Part shown: piece after piece, positions 25,496 to 38,053 of the stretch | Numbering within the stretch: the stretch's first letter is position 1 | Layout: every line of letters begins with the position of its first letter | Source: Nissolia schottii | Lineage: Eukaryota; Streptophyta; Magnoliopsida; Fabales; Fabaceae | DNA length: 64,000 nt | Direction: 5' to 3' | Assembly (NCBI GenBank): GCA_003254905.1 | Contig: QANU01001885.1 | Coordinates: 428,035 to 492,034 of the forward strand | The notes under the pieces: generated by a model | What the model was told of the DNA's origin: nothing | The model's input: only the letters and a program-made list of their open reading frames with translations | The model's database searches: none | Translations under genes and position numbers: made by a program

Positions 25496-27380
25496 AAGAG
25501 AGATCCATTTCCATTTGGTATCTATTTCTTTTTGCTTAAAAAGATTAACATTTCTGCTATGGTACTGCCTTTAGACCCAAAATAAAAGTACTAAAACGAA
25601 TTGAATTGCATTATTTGAATTCATTTAATGTTAATACTGTGTCGACTCATAGCTTATCTATTATTGAATGAGATTTTAATATGTGTGGACCTATTAAGAT
25701 TTTATTTGTTGTAAGTTGATAGATGTTTCGTGTTAAATATGTGCAGACGTATTAAGATTTTATTTGTTGTGAGTCGATAGATATTTTATGTCAAAGGAAT
25801 ATAAATGCATTTTTTTTTCATATGAATTTAAAGGATTATTTGCAGAAATTTTTACTCTAAATAATAAAGTAGCGTTATTTTTAAAATATTAAATTAAGTT
25901 GGCATAAATATTTATATAAAGGTAAAATGAAAAGAGAAGATGATCAAATCAGTGTTTCATAAGACAAATGAGAACATCTGAACTGAAAATGTAATGTGTA
26001 AGCAGCTTACGGCTGTTGTGTAGCGTTACAAGCAGGCAGTGTGGCCAATATAAAATTAAGAAATAGGTTTTTTTATGTTATTTTTTTACATTTTAAGATC
26101 ATATTTGATCTCTCATTATTTATTAAAAATATAAAATTTATGTATAATATAAGCCATTAAAAAATTGATAGTAAAAAATTTTACATAACTTTATTAGATG
26201 AGAAAATAACATAAGAAAATTTATTCTTTGTAAAATATGAGATGGGGAATTGCTTGTGACGTGTGTTGTTTTCTTGTTTTATTATTTCTTTTATTCTCCA
26301 GTTTACTTGTAATCTTCGACGGTTTACATGCCGCCGCTATCCGCTAGGATACTCATAAAGGTAAATGACATTTAACAAATAAATAAATAGCGATGGATAG
26401 TTTACATATACTAATTAAGTAGTAGTGTAGTGTGAGGGGGTGAGTCATGAGTGGGTGCTGAGTAGTGAGCACTAAACAGTGAATTGATGGGGGTAATAAT
26501 CCCCTTGGTTATATTTGGTATTAAATTAAACTAAAAACATTATTCCGATATGACTTTTCACATGACGTTATTATTTTTTATTTTTTACTATTAATATTGA
26601 AAAATAAATTAGTAATAAAAGATTATACATATTAAAATTATGGAAAAAAGTTAACATAAGAGATACTAAACAGTGAATTGATGGGATCATATTCCTTCCA
26701 TTACACGTGGAATTAAATTAAATTAAATATATTACTATAGTAATATTAATTTGATTTTAATTACTACATAATGATAATATAAAAAAAAGTAAGATTTAGT
26801 GATAAATACATAGTAATTAAATTTTATTACTTTTCATTTTTCACGACATTCTTAATCTTTTTTATTAATTCAAACCATAACAATTATATAAGACATATAA
26901 ATATAACAAGATTAAATATGTATTTAATCCTTGAAAAATTGTAAATTGTGTTTTATTCTGAAAAAAAATTACATTGCCACATGACCAAATTAAGTTAACT
27001 ATCACGATTCATACGATTCATCCAAATTGCATGGAGTAAATTCTACTAAAATTTTTTTTTAAAGATTATTTATTAACAAAAAAAAATCAAGAATAAAACA
27101 CAAAATTTGTAATTTTTTAGAGACAAAAATATATTTAAAATTAATATAATATAAAATAGATGAATAATAAGAAATCAGACCTAATAAGATAAATAAAAAT
27201 AAATAAATCTTTTTTATCATTATTTAAATCTTTAATAATATATTTATTAAAATTTCATATTTAAAGTTTTAACAAATATATAATTAAAAATAAATGAGAT
27301 GATAAATAGGATAAAAGTGAGATCTTTCACGGATAAATAAAAGTTAAAGAGGAGGGGAGTTGATTGTCATGCCACAGCAT
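25496..27380. other. AT-rich spacer with a local duplication
   Basis: The words ACTAAACAGTGAATTGATGG recur at 26471 and 26665, and what follows each is alike (a short purine stretch, then a GGWATTAAATTAAA word), so about 65 bp were duplicated 194 bp apart. A shorter pair (GTGTGGACCTATTAAGATTTT and GTGCAGACGTATTAAGATTTT, near 25682 and 25740) is also present. No gene found. Confidence 0.5.
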
Positions 27381-27385
27381 ATGTG

Positions 27386-27432
27386 ATATATATCATCCCA
27401 CCACCTGTAATATATCATCCCACCACTTGTAA
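27386..27432. repeat. Tandem duplication in the promoter of the gene at 27505
   Basis: The unit ATATCATCCCACCAC(C/T)TGTAAT occurs twice in tandem about 75-115 bp before the ATG. Because of its position it may duplicate a promoter or leader element. Confidence 0.65.
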
Positions 27433-27504
27433 TACTATCATCACATAAACCAAACTCTTCTTCTCCCCATCATCATAACCACATTCATTCACACACAACC
27501 TAAC

Positions 27505-27996
27505 ATGGTGTCCATCGATCTGGAGCTACAATCCCCCACCGCCCAAGGCACCCCCACCGCCGCCTCCCGCTCCTCCTGCTTCCCCTGCTTCACCTCCTCG
27601 CGCCGCCGCTCCTCCTGGTGGGAGCGCGTCCGATCCACCTCCCTGTCCCGCTCTCCCCGCGCCCCTCCCACCAGCGCCGACCGATGGTGGTCGCGTGGGC
27701 TCCGGGCGCTGAAGAAGCTGCGGGACTGGTCGGAGATTGTGGCGGGTCCCAGGTGGAAGACCTTCATCCGGAGGTTCAACCGCAACCGCCCCTGCAAGCG
27801 CGTGGCCGCAAAATACCAGTACGATCCCCTCAGTTACGCGCTCAACTTCGACGAGGGACAGAACGGGGATTCCCATGGCGACGACGCCTGCGATTCCCTC
27901 CGCAGTTTCTCCACGCGCTACGCATCCGCGAACGCGAGCGCGAAGGCGGTTTCGGCGGATGCGGGTTCGGGTAAAGACGACATCGTTTTGGTGTGA
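27505..27996 (+). CDS. Conserved plant protein of unknown function, 163 aa
   Basis: A single GC-rich exon in an AT-rich region, starting MVSIDLELQSPTAQG and ending SGKDDIVLV. The first 60 residues are Ser/Pro/Arg-rich and probably disordered, with a Cys pair in SSCFPCFTSS. The middle (WWSRGLRALKKLRDWSEIVA, then GPRWKTFIRRFNRN) is basic and Trp-rich and looks amphipathic. It is followed by KYQYDPLSYALNFDEG and an acidic segment. I recognise the block GPRWKTFIRRF...YDPLSYALNFDEG as a motif shared by uncharacterised plant proteins, but know no function. No signal peptide or membrane span. The marked codon and GC difference from the flanks and the conserved block argue that it is a real gene. Confidence 0.75.
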   Translation: MVSIDLELQSPTAQGTPTAASRSSCFPCFTSSRRRSSWWERVRSTSLSRSPRAPPTSADRWWSRGLRALKKLRDWSEIVAGPRWKTFIRRFNRNRPCKRVAAKYQYDPLSYALNFDEGQNGDSHGDDACDSLRSFSTRYASANASAKAVSADAGSGKDDIVLV

Positions 27997-29069
27997 GCTG
28001 GATTCTGGAATGTGCAGGTAGTGAGCTGGTGGAGTCGGAGAGTGGATTATACGTGCTTGCCAGCGCGTGTAGGGCGAGTGATAGTGGAAGGTGATAGTGA
28101 CTGCGCGTGGGTTTCGGTTGGTGTCTCACCCTGTGACTGAGGGTGACGTGGTGGGTGCCAACGTTGCCTTCCTTTTTCTTTGGCCACATCCTAGGGATCC
28201 TATATTCTGAGCAATTACTATTTATATGGTGGTGACTTTATTTCATTTTTGGGTCTTTTATGGTAAACAAAAATTTTCAACGGTTTAAAATTTATACCGT
28301 AAAAGTGTAAATTATATCTTGTTAATATTCACAAAAGTTTTAAATCCTTAAATTTTACTTAGTTATCATAATTTCCCGATATTTCTTTTCATGGGGATTA
28401 TAATTGTGTGCAAGTGCATGTGGCGAGAATGAATTCTCCCGATTGGATATTTTATTATGGGTTGGCAATGTAATTTTTAACGATTAATTTTTTTTCTGTT
28501 TATATCACCGGCGAGATTTACTTCATCAATAAGATATCACACTTAATATAACACATGATAAGAAAGAAATTTAATTGAGAAGTTACTTTCTTTAATCATT
28601 GTGTTTTTTCTAATCTAATAACGGTTGGTGTCACCATGGTCTTGACAACGAGTGAAGCATAAGAAATGGAGAAAGCTTTTCGCTTGCAATTCCCAATTTT
28701 ATATTTTTTATTCACTTAGTATTGACATTGTTATTTACTAAACATAATAATACTCCCCTTGTTTTTTGGATTGTATGTATGATTATCATCATTATTCATT
28801 GTTGGGGATCATGGTGGGGAGTTGTGGTTTGCTTTGAGAATTGGCAAATGCAAATGAGCAATCAATAGAATGGTTTTACGTATAATGTAGGCCTGAAGCA
28901 AACTAATCACCTCTTGAAATGCCATTTTTAAGGAGTGACACAATTGGAGGGTGTGATAATGCTTATTCACGCGTATTTCATGTCAATTGATCAACCTTGA
29001 TTGACCAACTTATTCTTGTATCACGAGAAATTCTTATGTAGGTTCCGTCTACAAAGCTTACCTAACAAT
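27997..29069. other. 3' flank and spacer
   Basis: GC content falls sharply after about 28190. I see no gene or element with ends before the hAT element at 29070. Confidence 0.5.
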
Positions 29070-30042
29070 CAGGGGTGCACATGGGTCGGGTAGGACCCGA
29101 CCATGTTACCGACTCGACCCGCCTATCAACGGGTAGGTCGAGTCGGGTAAAATTGCACCCGACCATGTTACTGACTCGACCCGCCTATCAACGGGTAGGT
29201 CGGGTCGGGTAAAATTGCCGTTTTTTGAATGGGTACCCGCCAGACCCGCCACCCGCCTGGGTCGGATTGGGTTAGGCGGGTCGGCGGGTGACCCGCCCCC
29301 ATAAGCTCAGAGCCTCAGAAGATGAACAAAAGAGAAAAAACCAGTGGAGAAAAGAACCAGGGAAAAACTAGTGAAGAGGGAAAAGTAATCTCACCCAACA
29401 CACACATCATAATGCAACAATAAACCATAACATACACAAAACACAATTTTGCACAATTTTCCTGCAATAACCGCATACATAAAACACAATCAAACCATAA
29501 CAAAAAGGAAACAAATAAAAACAAAGAAACAACCCTTGACAGAGAGCCACCGGAGCAACGGCGATGGTGGCGTGAAGCGACGACGACGGCCGCGGAGGGA
29601 GGCGAGGACGAACGGCGATGGCGGCAGAGATTAAAGATTTAGGTTTTGTTGATTTGGGGGAAATGGGATCTGAGAGATGAGGATGAGAGGAGAGAAGGAA
29701 ACCAAGGAGGAGGAAGAGGGAGAGGATGGGTCGCGGAGAGAGGCGAGGAAGGTGAGGAACCGGACGGTGGCGAGGAAGGTGGAAGACGAATGGGAAGGGA
29801 AGGCTGTGAGTGTGCTGTGCGAGAGATGAGGATGAGAGGAGATCAGAAGGAAACTGAGAAGGAGGAAGAGGGAGAGGATGGGCCGCGGACGGCGGCGAGG
29901 AAGGGGAGGAGGCGGACGGCGGCAAGGAAGGTGAGGAGGTGGACGGGAAGGGAAGGCTGTGAGGGGGGGGCATGGCAGTGTGTTGTGCGTGAAGTGAATG
30001 AAATAGAAATAAGATAGGAAAGGAAGAGGAAAGGATTAGGTA

Positions 30043-30082
<40 letters not shown>

Positions 30083-30259
30083 TATGTGGCAGGTAGGCGG
30101 GTTGGGTCGGATTCAAGAATTTGAATCCGAGACTCGACCCGTCTCAGTGAGCGGATTTGGCGGGTCTGACCCACCGACTCGCCGTAACCCGACTCGAGCG
30201 GATCGGATTGAGTCGATTTGGCGGGTTGGCGGGTTGGGTCCAACCCATGTTCAGCCCTA
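29070..30259. mobile_element. hAT-like non-autonomous element, 1190 bp, with 8-bp target duplication
   Basis: The termini are CAGGGGTGCACATGGGT and, inverted, TAGGGCTGAACATGGGT. The perfect 8-bp direct repeat CTAACAAT flanks it (29062-29069 and 30260-30267), the hallmark of hAT transposons. Subterminal regions are dense in CGACCCG/CGGGTCGG words. Inside are a 62-bp tandem duplication (29096-29157 and 29158-29219), a GC-rich purine tract with a 149-bp tandem duplication (starts at 29672 and 29821) and an (AAT)n microsatellite at 30043-30080. No transposase. The long minus-strand open frame across it has low-complexity Ser/Pro/Leu composition and is not a gene. Confidence 0.88.
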
Positions 30260-30879
30260 CTAACAATTTATCCTTGTATCACTACCGTATAGTGTTCTTA
30301 AATTCTTAACCATATATTTTCGGATACAAATTTATGCAAAGTCATTTCTTAATGGATTTAACTGTACAACTCTTACCTATCTGGAGCAATACTACGGGAT
30401 GAGTCCGTGAATGACTTTTTTTTTTTTTTATTGAGAAGAAAAATCAAATCTTAAAAAGAAGATATATCATTTAAGAGAGAAGGAATTAATGATTTGCTAT
30501 TAATTCTAATACATTATTTTAAAAATTTTATCTTAACTATTTAAATATAATTTAATGGTTAAAAAATTACTCTCACGTTATTACAATAAAAACTCATTTC
30601 TCACTCCCATCATTTCCATAATATTATATCCTCTTAATCTTTTTTTAACACTAAAAAGTAACGTAATCCATGTCGTGAAATTTTTAAAAGGTAATCAATT
30701 TTTACCTTATTTACTTAGGAATACGTCATAAAATATTAAAAAAAAGATTAATTTTTTCATGACCTATAAGTCAAGTGAATAATTATGGTGTATCCAAATG
30801 CATCAAAATATCAATGAATCTAAAAAAAATAAAAAAGACTAACATTAGGTAACTGAAGGGGAGTAGTTGCTATGAGCAT
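30260..30879. other. AT-rich spacer
   Basis: No gene, RNA or bounded repeat seen. Confidence 0.45.
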
Positions 30880-30881
30880 GA

Positions 30882-31425
30882 TTATTAAACTCTCGAGTTA
30901 ACTTGTAAACTCTTATGAGTTTACGATTTTACTACACAAAACGAGTTAACAAATATGTAAATTCTTTTTGGTAAACTCGTACGAGTTTAAGTAAACTCTC
31001 GATTCTACTAACGAATTTACGAGTTAAAATCTATCTATGAGTTTATGAGTTTACCTGAAAATGTACAAATTTTGTAACTTTGTTAAATATTTACCTAACT
31101 TTGTTTATATTAGATAATATATATTGAGTTTATTTAGTTAATATCATATATTTATCATAATTGAGCTATGTTTTATTGAACTATAAAATAATACCGATAC
31201 TGAATAAAATATGACATAACCACTAAGTGTCATGCATTAAGGTGTATTTTATGATATTTCTTTCATTAATTTAATTTAAAGTTAACATTATTTAATTTCA
31301 ATTATAAATACAATATTTAATCAAGTTTAGTTCTTAATTATATTGTTTATAACATTTTTTTACGTATGTAAACTCATACGAGTTTACGATTCGAGTTTAC
31401 TGACACTCCACAAGTTATTATTTTT
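30882..31425. mobile_element. Foldback repeat with GTAAACTC/GAGTTTAC termini, hAT-like
   Basis: Both ends are built from short palindromic words: TGTAAACTCTTATGAGTTTACG near the left, TGTAAACTCATACGAGTTTACG near the right. The right half (about 31205-31415) is repeated at 62205-62420 in the same orientation, and that copy ends ...GAGTTTGACAACCTTGG. Its complement, CCAAGGTTGTCAAACTC, resembles hAT termini. No target duplication was found. Confidence 0.55.
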
Positions 31426-31654
31426 CCCAAAATGCTGATTTTAGGGTTCACAGTCAATCTCAACCTTCCAGTTAAAAAAAACTGAACATTTTAGTCAGAT
31501 TCGTAACAATTAAATAAATGTTTCTTTTATGGAAAACGTAAATCTTGACTCTTTAAAGTCGGATTCATTCGAAACAAGAAACCTTAATTATATATATTCT
31601 TTATTATAAAAATGATACCAGTTTTTTTTTTTTTCCTTCTTTTTTTCCTTTTAG

Positions 31655-31800
31655 GTATAATGAAGACTGATGATGCACAAAATTGTCAACTAGGTAGTTT
31701 GCCTGGTGACGTTGAATGTCTTGACTCGAGCAGGACGGGTTGCCTCAAAATACTCAAACGAAACAAAACACGCTCCTCTCCTTACCATGGTTTTCAGTGA
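31655..31800 (+). pseudogene. Possible cysteine-rich secreted-peptide exon (SCR/defensin-like), incomplete
   Basis: A long pyrimidine tract ending CCTTTTAG (31621-31654) is a strong 3' splice acceptor. It is followed by a frame reading DDAQNCQLGSLPGDVECLD, then SSRTGCLKILKRN, stopping at 31800. Secreted cysteine-rich peptides of the SCR-like/low-molecular-weight group are encoded just so: a signal-peptide exon, an intron, then an exon starting with a few residues, NC or KC, a Pro-Gly and spaced cysteines. Only three cysteines are visible and the C-terminal cysteines expected of the family are not in frame. I could not find a signal-peptide exon in the preceding 200 bp. It looks like an old or partial copy; chance is the main alternative. 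Confidence 0.35.
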
Positions 31801-32459
31801 CAACGGAATTACCTAGTTGTAAATATAGAAATATAAAATGTGACTAATGTATATAATAATCTAATATAAATCAAGTGAAATAATTCACGTAAATTTTGCC
31901 AAACAAGTGTCCTTATTTTTAATACAATTATAGGTTAAAGCACGTATACATGAGAAAAACACTCTCATAGTCACGAGGATTGACTCAGTGCTTATTTGAT
32001 TTGTATTTTTTTTCATCTAAGAATGACAAATTGCGCTTCCTAATATACTTTGTAAGTTTAAAAAAAAAAAAAAGATTACTTCTCCCAAACTGAAGTTTGG
32101 AACTCTCCACTGAAGAAACAAACGGCCTCATTGGTTAGGAAAGAGTACTAAGGTTTGAGCCTTAAACCAAGATTCAAACCTTGAACACATCAGCACGTGA
32201 ATAATCTTCTCATATTACCCCCAAAAAAAGAAACTTTGCCTTTTGATAAATAGGAAAAATATCTTCAAAATAATTACACAGTTAAATAGGATCTTCGGCT
32301 CAAGCAAGCACCACATATTCAGCAGTCAAAAGAAATTCTCCGAGTTATAATTAGATAAACACAAGTTCCGCTTTCGGTCAACATCTACATAGACATTTCA
32401 TCCAAAGCATTGTGGCTTCAGATGTAAAACAAACATGCTTTGAACATTAAAACTAGATT
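31801..32459. other. Spacer and RDR2 3' UTR
   Basis: The right part must hold the RDR2 3' UTR. The stretch 32120-32210 has a weak tRNA-like B box (AGGTTTGAGCC) and may be SINE debris. No gene seen. Confidence 0.45.
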
Positions 32460-35400
32460 CTACTTTTGAACTCCCCTGTTAACAGACTTTATATGCAACA
32501 AAATGTCACCAACTATCCATGGAAAGCTTAAGAAAATGGAGCCTTCCTGGCAATACCTTGGGTGATAGGTCACATGATACCATGCAGATGCCATAGGTTG
32601 ATATTCATGCGGTTCGCAACTAGCTTCAAACCATTCTTTACCTTCACGCTGAAGATCCTTTACCGAGATCAGGATCCGATCCTTCATATCACCATATCTC
32701 CTGTTATCACGTTGCAAATATAAAGCGCGGGTCAGCAAGTTACCGGTTAGCATCTCGTCCTCAGTCTCAGCACCATAGAACTTCATCAGACTGCTCATCT
32801 TCTGTGCATACATTTCTTTGTGACTTGACGCAGTCTCAAGGAAGGCATCAAAACCATTAACTTCAAGCTCGTGATCATAAGCTTCTTCGGCAAGCTTCTC
32901 CGACCAGACAGAGTTTGATCTTACTTGCAAGTTCAACTCAATTATGGCGCGATAAAGCTTTCCCATAACTCCCTTGGAGATATACATAGGTTTGTCCATC
33001 CTCTCCATGAAATCTGGAAACTCTCTTGGTTTCAAATATCTCGGCATTTCTGCGGGCGCCCCCGTCTTTGCAAAGTCAACAGCCATGGAATGGAGCTCTG
33101 CCAACTCCCGGCATTTCTGACTCCTGGCCTTTTCGGGTTCACGGTCAGCATGAACCAGATGTGCGGTAGAGATAGCACCCAAGGTATCATTGATCATGTA
33201 ATCAACAAAAAACCGTTGGATTTCCTACCCAAATACAGGTTACAACAGATAAGGAATAGTTTCATAATAATGTTAAAATAAGATAAATGTGACTTTGTCA
33301 AAAATCACCTCTAGCATGACCTCATGGTCCATTATACGAGGCCTCCTTGGTGTGTAGTCCATTGGAGAATCAGTTTGACATGGGATAAGATCTTTGTCCC
33401 AGCTTATGAAAAATAAATCTCCATCAAGATCACCGCCAGAGCATTCATTTGGATGAGGCCTGTAGGCCCACCAAACAAGTGTTAGCAGTGGCAAACATCA
33501 ATATAAGAAAAATAATTTTAAAAATCAATGTTAATGACTCTCTGATGGAGAACTGAGGTGCGCTAAAAGCCCTGACTCAACCAACCACAAAAAACATTTA
33601 GGGTTTGGGAGTGGGACTTTGAAGTTAAGCCCAAGGCCAGGCTAAGACAAAGTTCGAGCTGGTTTAGAATCTTGGTTGAGCACAGACATGGAATAAAAAA
33701 CTGGCCCGAAAATTACAATATTGCATATGCAAAATATAATAGGTACAGTTACATATAAACATTTTTCTCCATTACATTGAGATTAGTCTGTGTTTGATTA
33801 GGAAAATTTACACCAACCTCAACTAATCTGTTTCCTTAGTCTAGTAAAACTCTACTTTATACTGGAATTCATTTTTCTTCATAAGAATGGGGTTGGACAG
33901 CATCAAAGTTCTAAGTCCTAACCACTAGGTCATATAGACTTAGACATATTACCAAGTTCCAATTCCTTTAAAAGCTTAAGCTAGCAGGTATTAGGCATTA
34001 GCTTAAGAATGGTTTTATATCTAACAATATAAAACTATGGAAAATTTAATATCATTACTACATGTTCAACCGACAATGAATAAAAGGAAGTGCTCTTATA
34101 CATAGCACGAGAAAAGAACGCAAGGGATGCCAATAGAGCTATCAAATTAGAACCAACTAGCACCACTATATGGCAATAACCCGAACATTACTAATGATAC
34201 CATATTCATGAACTAGTAGTTAAGAACAACATACCTGGACTATAAAGATGAATGTAAAAAATGTAATAATTCCACCTTGAATAAAATAAGTTATTAGAAT
34301 CAAATGTGGTTGTAAATGTAGTCCACCATATACGTACCTATGTCCTTTTTGTGGAAACACAAGGCAATCCCTCAAACCCTTTTCCTCTAATTCCTCATTG
34401 TAGATAGCATCAAGGACTCTGACGTCTCCAGGGTGAAGACAAGGATTTTTTGTTACAACTACCTTCCCCACTATTATACATGTGCTATCATCACCTTCCA
34501 CTTTCCTCAAGCTTTCATCTCCAAATTGTTGCTTAGCCTTTGTCATGGTTATGCGGACAAATACTTGGCCATAGTTCAAAAGACCAGTTTCATCCAAGCA
34601 ACCTATCAAGATCCGACCCTTGGGGACAAATATCCGGCATCTACTTTTCAAATCGGATAATTGGTATGCATAATGAGCATTAAGCATCATCGACAGGTAA
34701 GGCTCACTGTTTGGCTCATAATATCCATGCAACATCTTCACTAGAATGCTGTTTGAATTAGCTCCGCTTAGAGTATCCAAAACATCCAAAGCCGCATTGC
34801 TGTCAGTCAACATCCTTCCCAGCAAACACAATTGTTCCTGCTGCATTGCTAAAAACGCCTCATCTTTTACTCCTAAGGTAGACAGCAAGGATATAATTTC
34901 TCGATTAAGAAAGCAAGGCATTGATTCACTCCAATTAGTGACACAAAGCATTCTGTTTTTGGATTCAAATTTAAGCATACTGCTACGCAATGATAACTTC
35001 CTAAAGGAATGGCGATCAACAGCAATGACACCTTTGTATCCACCGAACCGAATTTGAAATGCTGACGGATTATGATCCAATTTTAGCTTTTGAGCAACAT
35101 GCCTTGCAAAAGATTGCGAAATTTTTCCAATACCGTCTGAGAAACAGTAATTTATACCATCAGTGGTAGCTTCGATATCGGGAATTATCTCTACATCCTG
35201 AGCACTCACTTCAAAAGTTTGCTTGGAAGAGCTGAACAACTGACCCATCCTTGCTGCACATTTAGAAACACTGCGAATATTGGTGAAACATCCCATCCAT
35301 TCTCTGATATCTGCTGCTTTCAGCTTGTCATTAGAAGCAAACACCCAAACAGAATTTGATCGCAGTTGACTAGCAGAGAAGGCCAGAAACTCAAACCTTT

Positions 35401-38031
35401 TTAATCCAATTACAATCCCATCTCGAAGAATAGTCAATATCCGCTCATATATTTTAGTTCTGAAAGGCTTTGAAAAGATTCCCTTTTGCAAACTAGTTGA
35501 CACAGCATTAATTGGAAGCTTGCCCCAATTCTCGTCAACAAAGGTAACTCTCATGAAGTCTGATGCATATGCTGCGAAATGCTTTACCACATGATTTGAG
35601 GTTTCAAGCTCAGGACCAAGGCAATAAATCTTTGATGGGGTAATCAAGGCTCTGTGACAGCTCATTATGTTATTATCTGTCAACCTTTTCTCAAATGACG
35701 GCTTAAGACTTTTACCATTGCTACTTAGCACATGTAATTGAGTCTTCACAAATTTTAGGGGCTCATAACAGGTGGAATTCAGCTTGTGCAATTTCTGAAA
35801 AATCACGGCTTTAGTTTCTTTATTTAAACCTCCTAGCAAGTCAATCAAATCATTATCTACTGAAGCAAGACTAATTTTCTGGGTATGAACAAGGGAATTC
35901 AATTGGAAAAGAGTCTCATAAGGTATCTTAGAATCTGTACAGCACTTTACAAGTGGGACTGTTTCTGTCGAAGAACAGTACTCTTCCCCATCTTCTAGAG
36001 TTAGATCTTTCAAATTTTCTTTGTAGAGTGGGAAACTTTGAAAAATATCTGAAGCCAATGGTTCCTCAATTTCCCAACAAAACGATGTAGAGTGTCCCAT
36101 TGACTTTATAGCTGAGAAATCTGTCGTGCGCACCCAAAGAAAATCAAAGTCCTCCTTACAAAAGTGGTACTTATCAGCATTAAACTTTGATGCTATATCT
36201 GGCCCAGCTTTTCTTTGATAAATCCTCGGCCCATATTTCAGCTAAGAAAATAGGCAAGCAATAGTTAGAAGGTCAATAAAAAGAAAAGAACAAAACCATG
36301 TAACATAAGAAAAAGATACCATGAAAAGTTGCAAGTCTTCTAAATCCAGAAACCAAAAAATACAAAACTGAGCAGTTTTTGACAAGCTAGATTGCATTCA
36401 TAAAACAAACCAAATACTATCACAGACCAGCAAACCAAGCTCACAGCCAAATCGGATAATAGTCTCTAGTTCGCAATCATAATGGTTATCAAATCGGTAG
36501 TCGAATCTTGAATCGGAAAAGCTTATTTTCCAAATCATGTATCGACCGTATTGTGAATCATAAGATTCATGATCAATCAATAGATATAGCATACATATAT
36601 TTTTCATGTAAGAAAACATGTAAAAACTATATATTAGTATTTAAAGTCAAATGGCTCACTGTATAACTAATACAACTGACTGAACCAGTGATTGTGTAAT
36701 ACCCCTATTTCAAAAGAATGGAAATTAAGCAATGAAACAGTTAAAAATGGTGCATTTTGTAATGCCTCTTTAATTCATTTCATTTATCAAGTTAATTTTT
36801 TTACTATTTAATTTCTCCAATGAGAATGGATGAAGTAAAGTTCAAAAGAAAAGGTAATGAATCGCTGAATAGATATCACCATCACACTGAATCATACATG
36901 TATTGTAAGATTCATAGTCATCTACGATTCGTTGCATGATACGAATGGCTACTACGCTGAACCGTATCAAATTGTGAACCGTAAGATTCTTATAAGTACG
37001 AGCAGAATATCAAATCCTTGTTCAACTGTACAAGCCTTCTTTCACTAATATTTTAACAGTAGAACAAGAAGCTTCTCAAACAAGATAAAAGCTTCCCTAT
37101 CCTTATATTCTTAATATTAGCAAAAAGTGTTTACAGGCACAAGAATTTAGAACAGCTCACACACAACCAAACACACATGCATAACAAGCCAAGAAACAAA
37201 CAACAGAAGACGTGACATAACCCTCATCCCCATTAACCACAAATCAAGCATTCCACTCACACAAGCTACAAATTTTTTTTTAAAAAAAAAAAGCCAAAAA
37301 TAAAAAATAAAACAAAACTTTGCCCAAATTTAGTTACCAGAATGATGCGACATAACTATTAACCCTCTACATCTCATATGAATATATAGGTCATATACCA
37401 CTTCATTTCATTCAACAACTGCCATAATTTAAAAAAATTATTGCTCAAATCCAGAAATTAGACACAACATTGAAAATGAAGATACCTGCAAGAGAAGGGC
37501 ATTGAGTTTGTCACCACCACCTAAACAATACCCATTAGACTCCAAAATATCTTCGAAATGAATCTCGAGCTTGTAACACTCGCCGCCGTGGAGAACCCAG
37601 AACTCCAGCTTCCTCCGCTCGGGCATGACCCAGCCCCTAACCGCTTCCCACGACTCCAGGACGCTCATGCGGTCCTCGCGGGATAAGAAGCCCGCGTACA
37701 GGACCCCGTTCTCGACCCGGTTCACGGGCCTGGCGGGCCGGAAGACGATGTCGTCGGCGGCATCCGAGAGGTGGAGGACGTTGGACTTGAAGGCGAAGCG
37801 GTTGTCGCGGGAGAGGGAGAGGGCATTGGCCTTGGCTTCGGGGGTGTCGAACTGCACGCGCCCGAAGCAGCGCGAGTTCCAGTTGCGGTTGTTCTGGTCG
37901 GTGAAGATCTCGAGGGCGAAGACGGAGGAGGGGGAGCCGAGGGCGGTGTCGAGGTAGTTGACGAGGTCGGCGGCGGTGGCGGAGATGGGGATGTTGGAGA
38001 CGCGCACGGTGGTTGTGTTGGCAGTCTCCAT
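32460..38031 (-). CDS. RDR2: RNA-dependent RNA polymerase 2 (RDR2), 1121 aa
   Basis: Four exons on the minus strand: 38031-37486, 36241-34338, 33459-33309 and 33224-32460 (546, 1904, 151 and 765 nt; 3366 in all, in frame). Introns of 1244, 878 and 84 bp have GT-AG borders. The N-terminus (METANTTTVRVSNIPISATA) is the RRM-like domain of RDR proteins. Then come FDFLWVRTTDFSAIKSMG, SCHRALITPSKIYCLGPELE, RFEFLAFSASQLRSNSVW, REWMGCF, the RdRP core TTDGINYCFSDGIGKIS and RFGGYKGVIAVD, and the catalytic loop PHPNECSGGDLDGD (near residues 818-831), with the Asp triad intact. The C-terminus SFPWIVGDILLHIKS is specific to RDR2 rather than RDR1 or RDR6. RDR2 works with Pol IV in the nucleus, copying its transcripts into dsRNA for DCL3 to dice into 24-nt siRNAs that guide DNA methylation of transposons. 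Arabidopsis RDR2 has 1133 aa. No defect seen. Exon 1 is strikingly GC-rich compared with the rest. Confidence 0.97.
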
Positions 38032-38053
38032 TCGCCGTTAGGGTCAGTGAGCG

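Noticed and set aside
27489-27974. Several overlapping frames around the 163-aa gene
   Set aside because: Only the frame 27505-27996 carries the conserved GPRWKTFIRRF and YDPLSYALNFDEG blocks; the others are Arg/Pro/Gly shadows.
29407-30243. Long minus-strand open frame (about 278 codons)
   Set aside because: It lies wholly inside the hAT element, across tandem duplications and an (AAT)n tract, and has low-complexity Ser/Pro/Ile composition.
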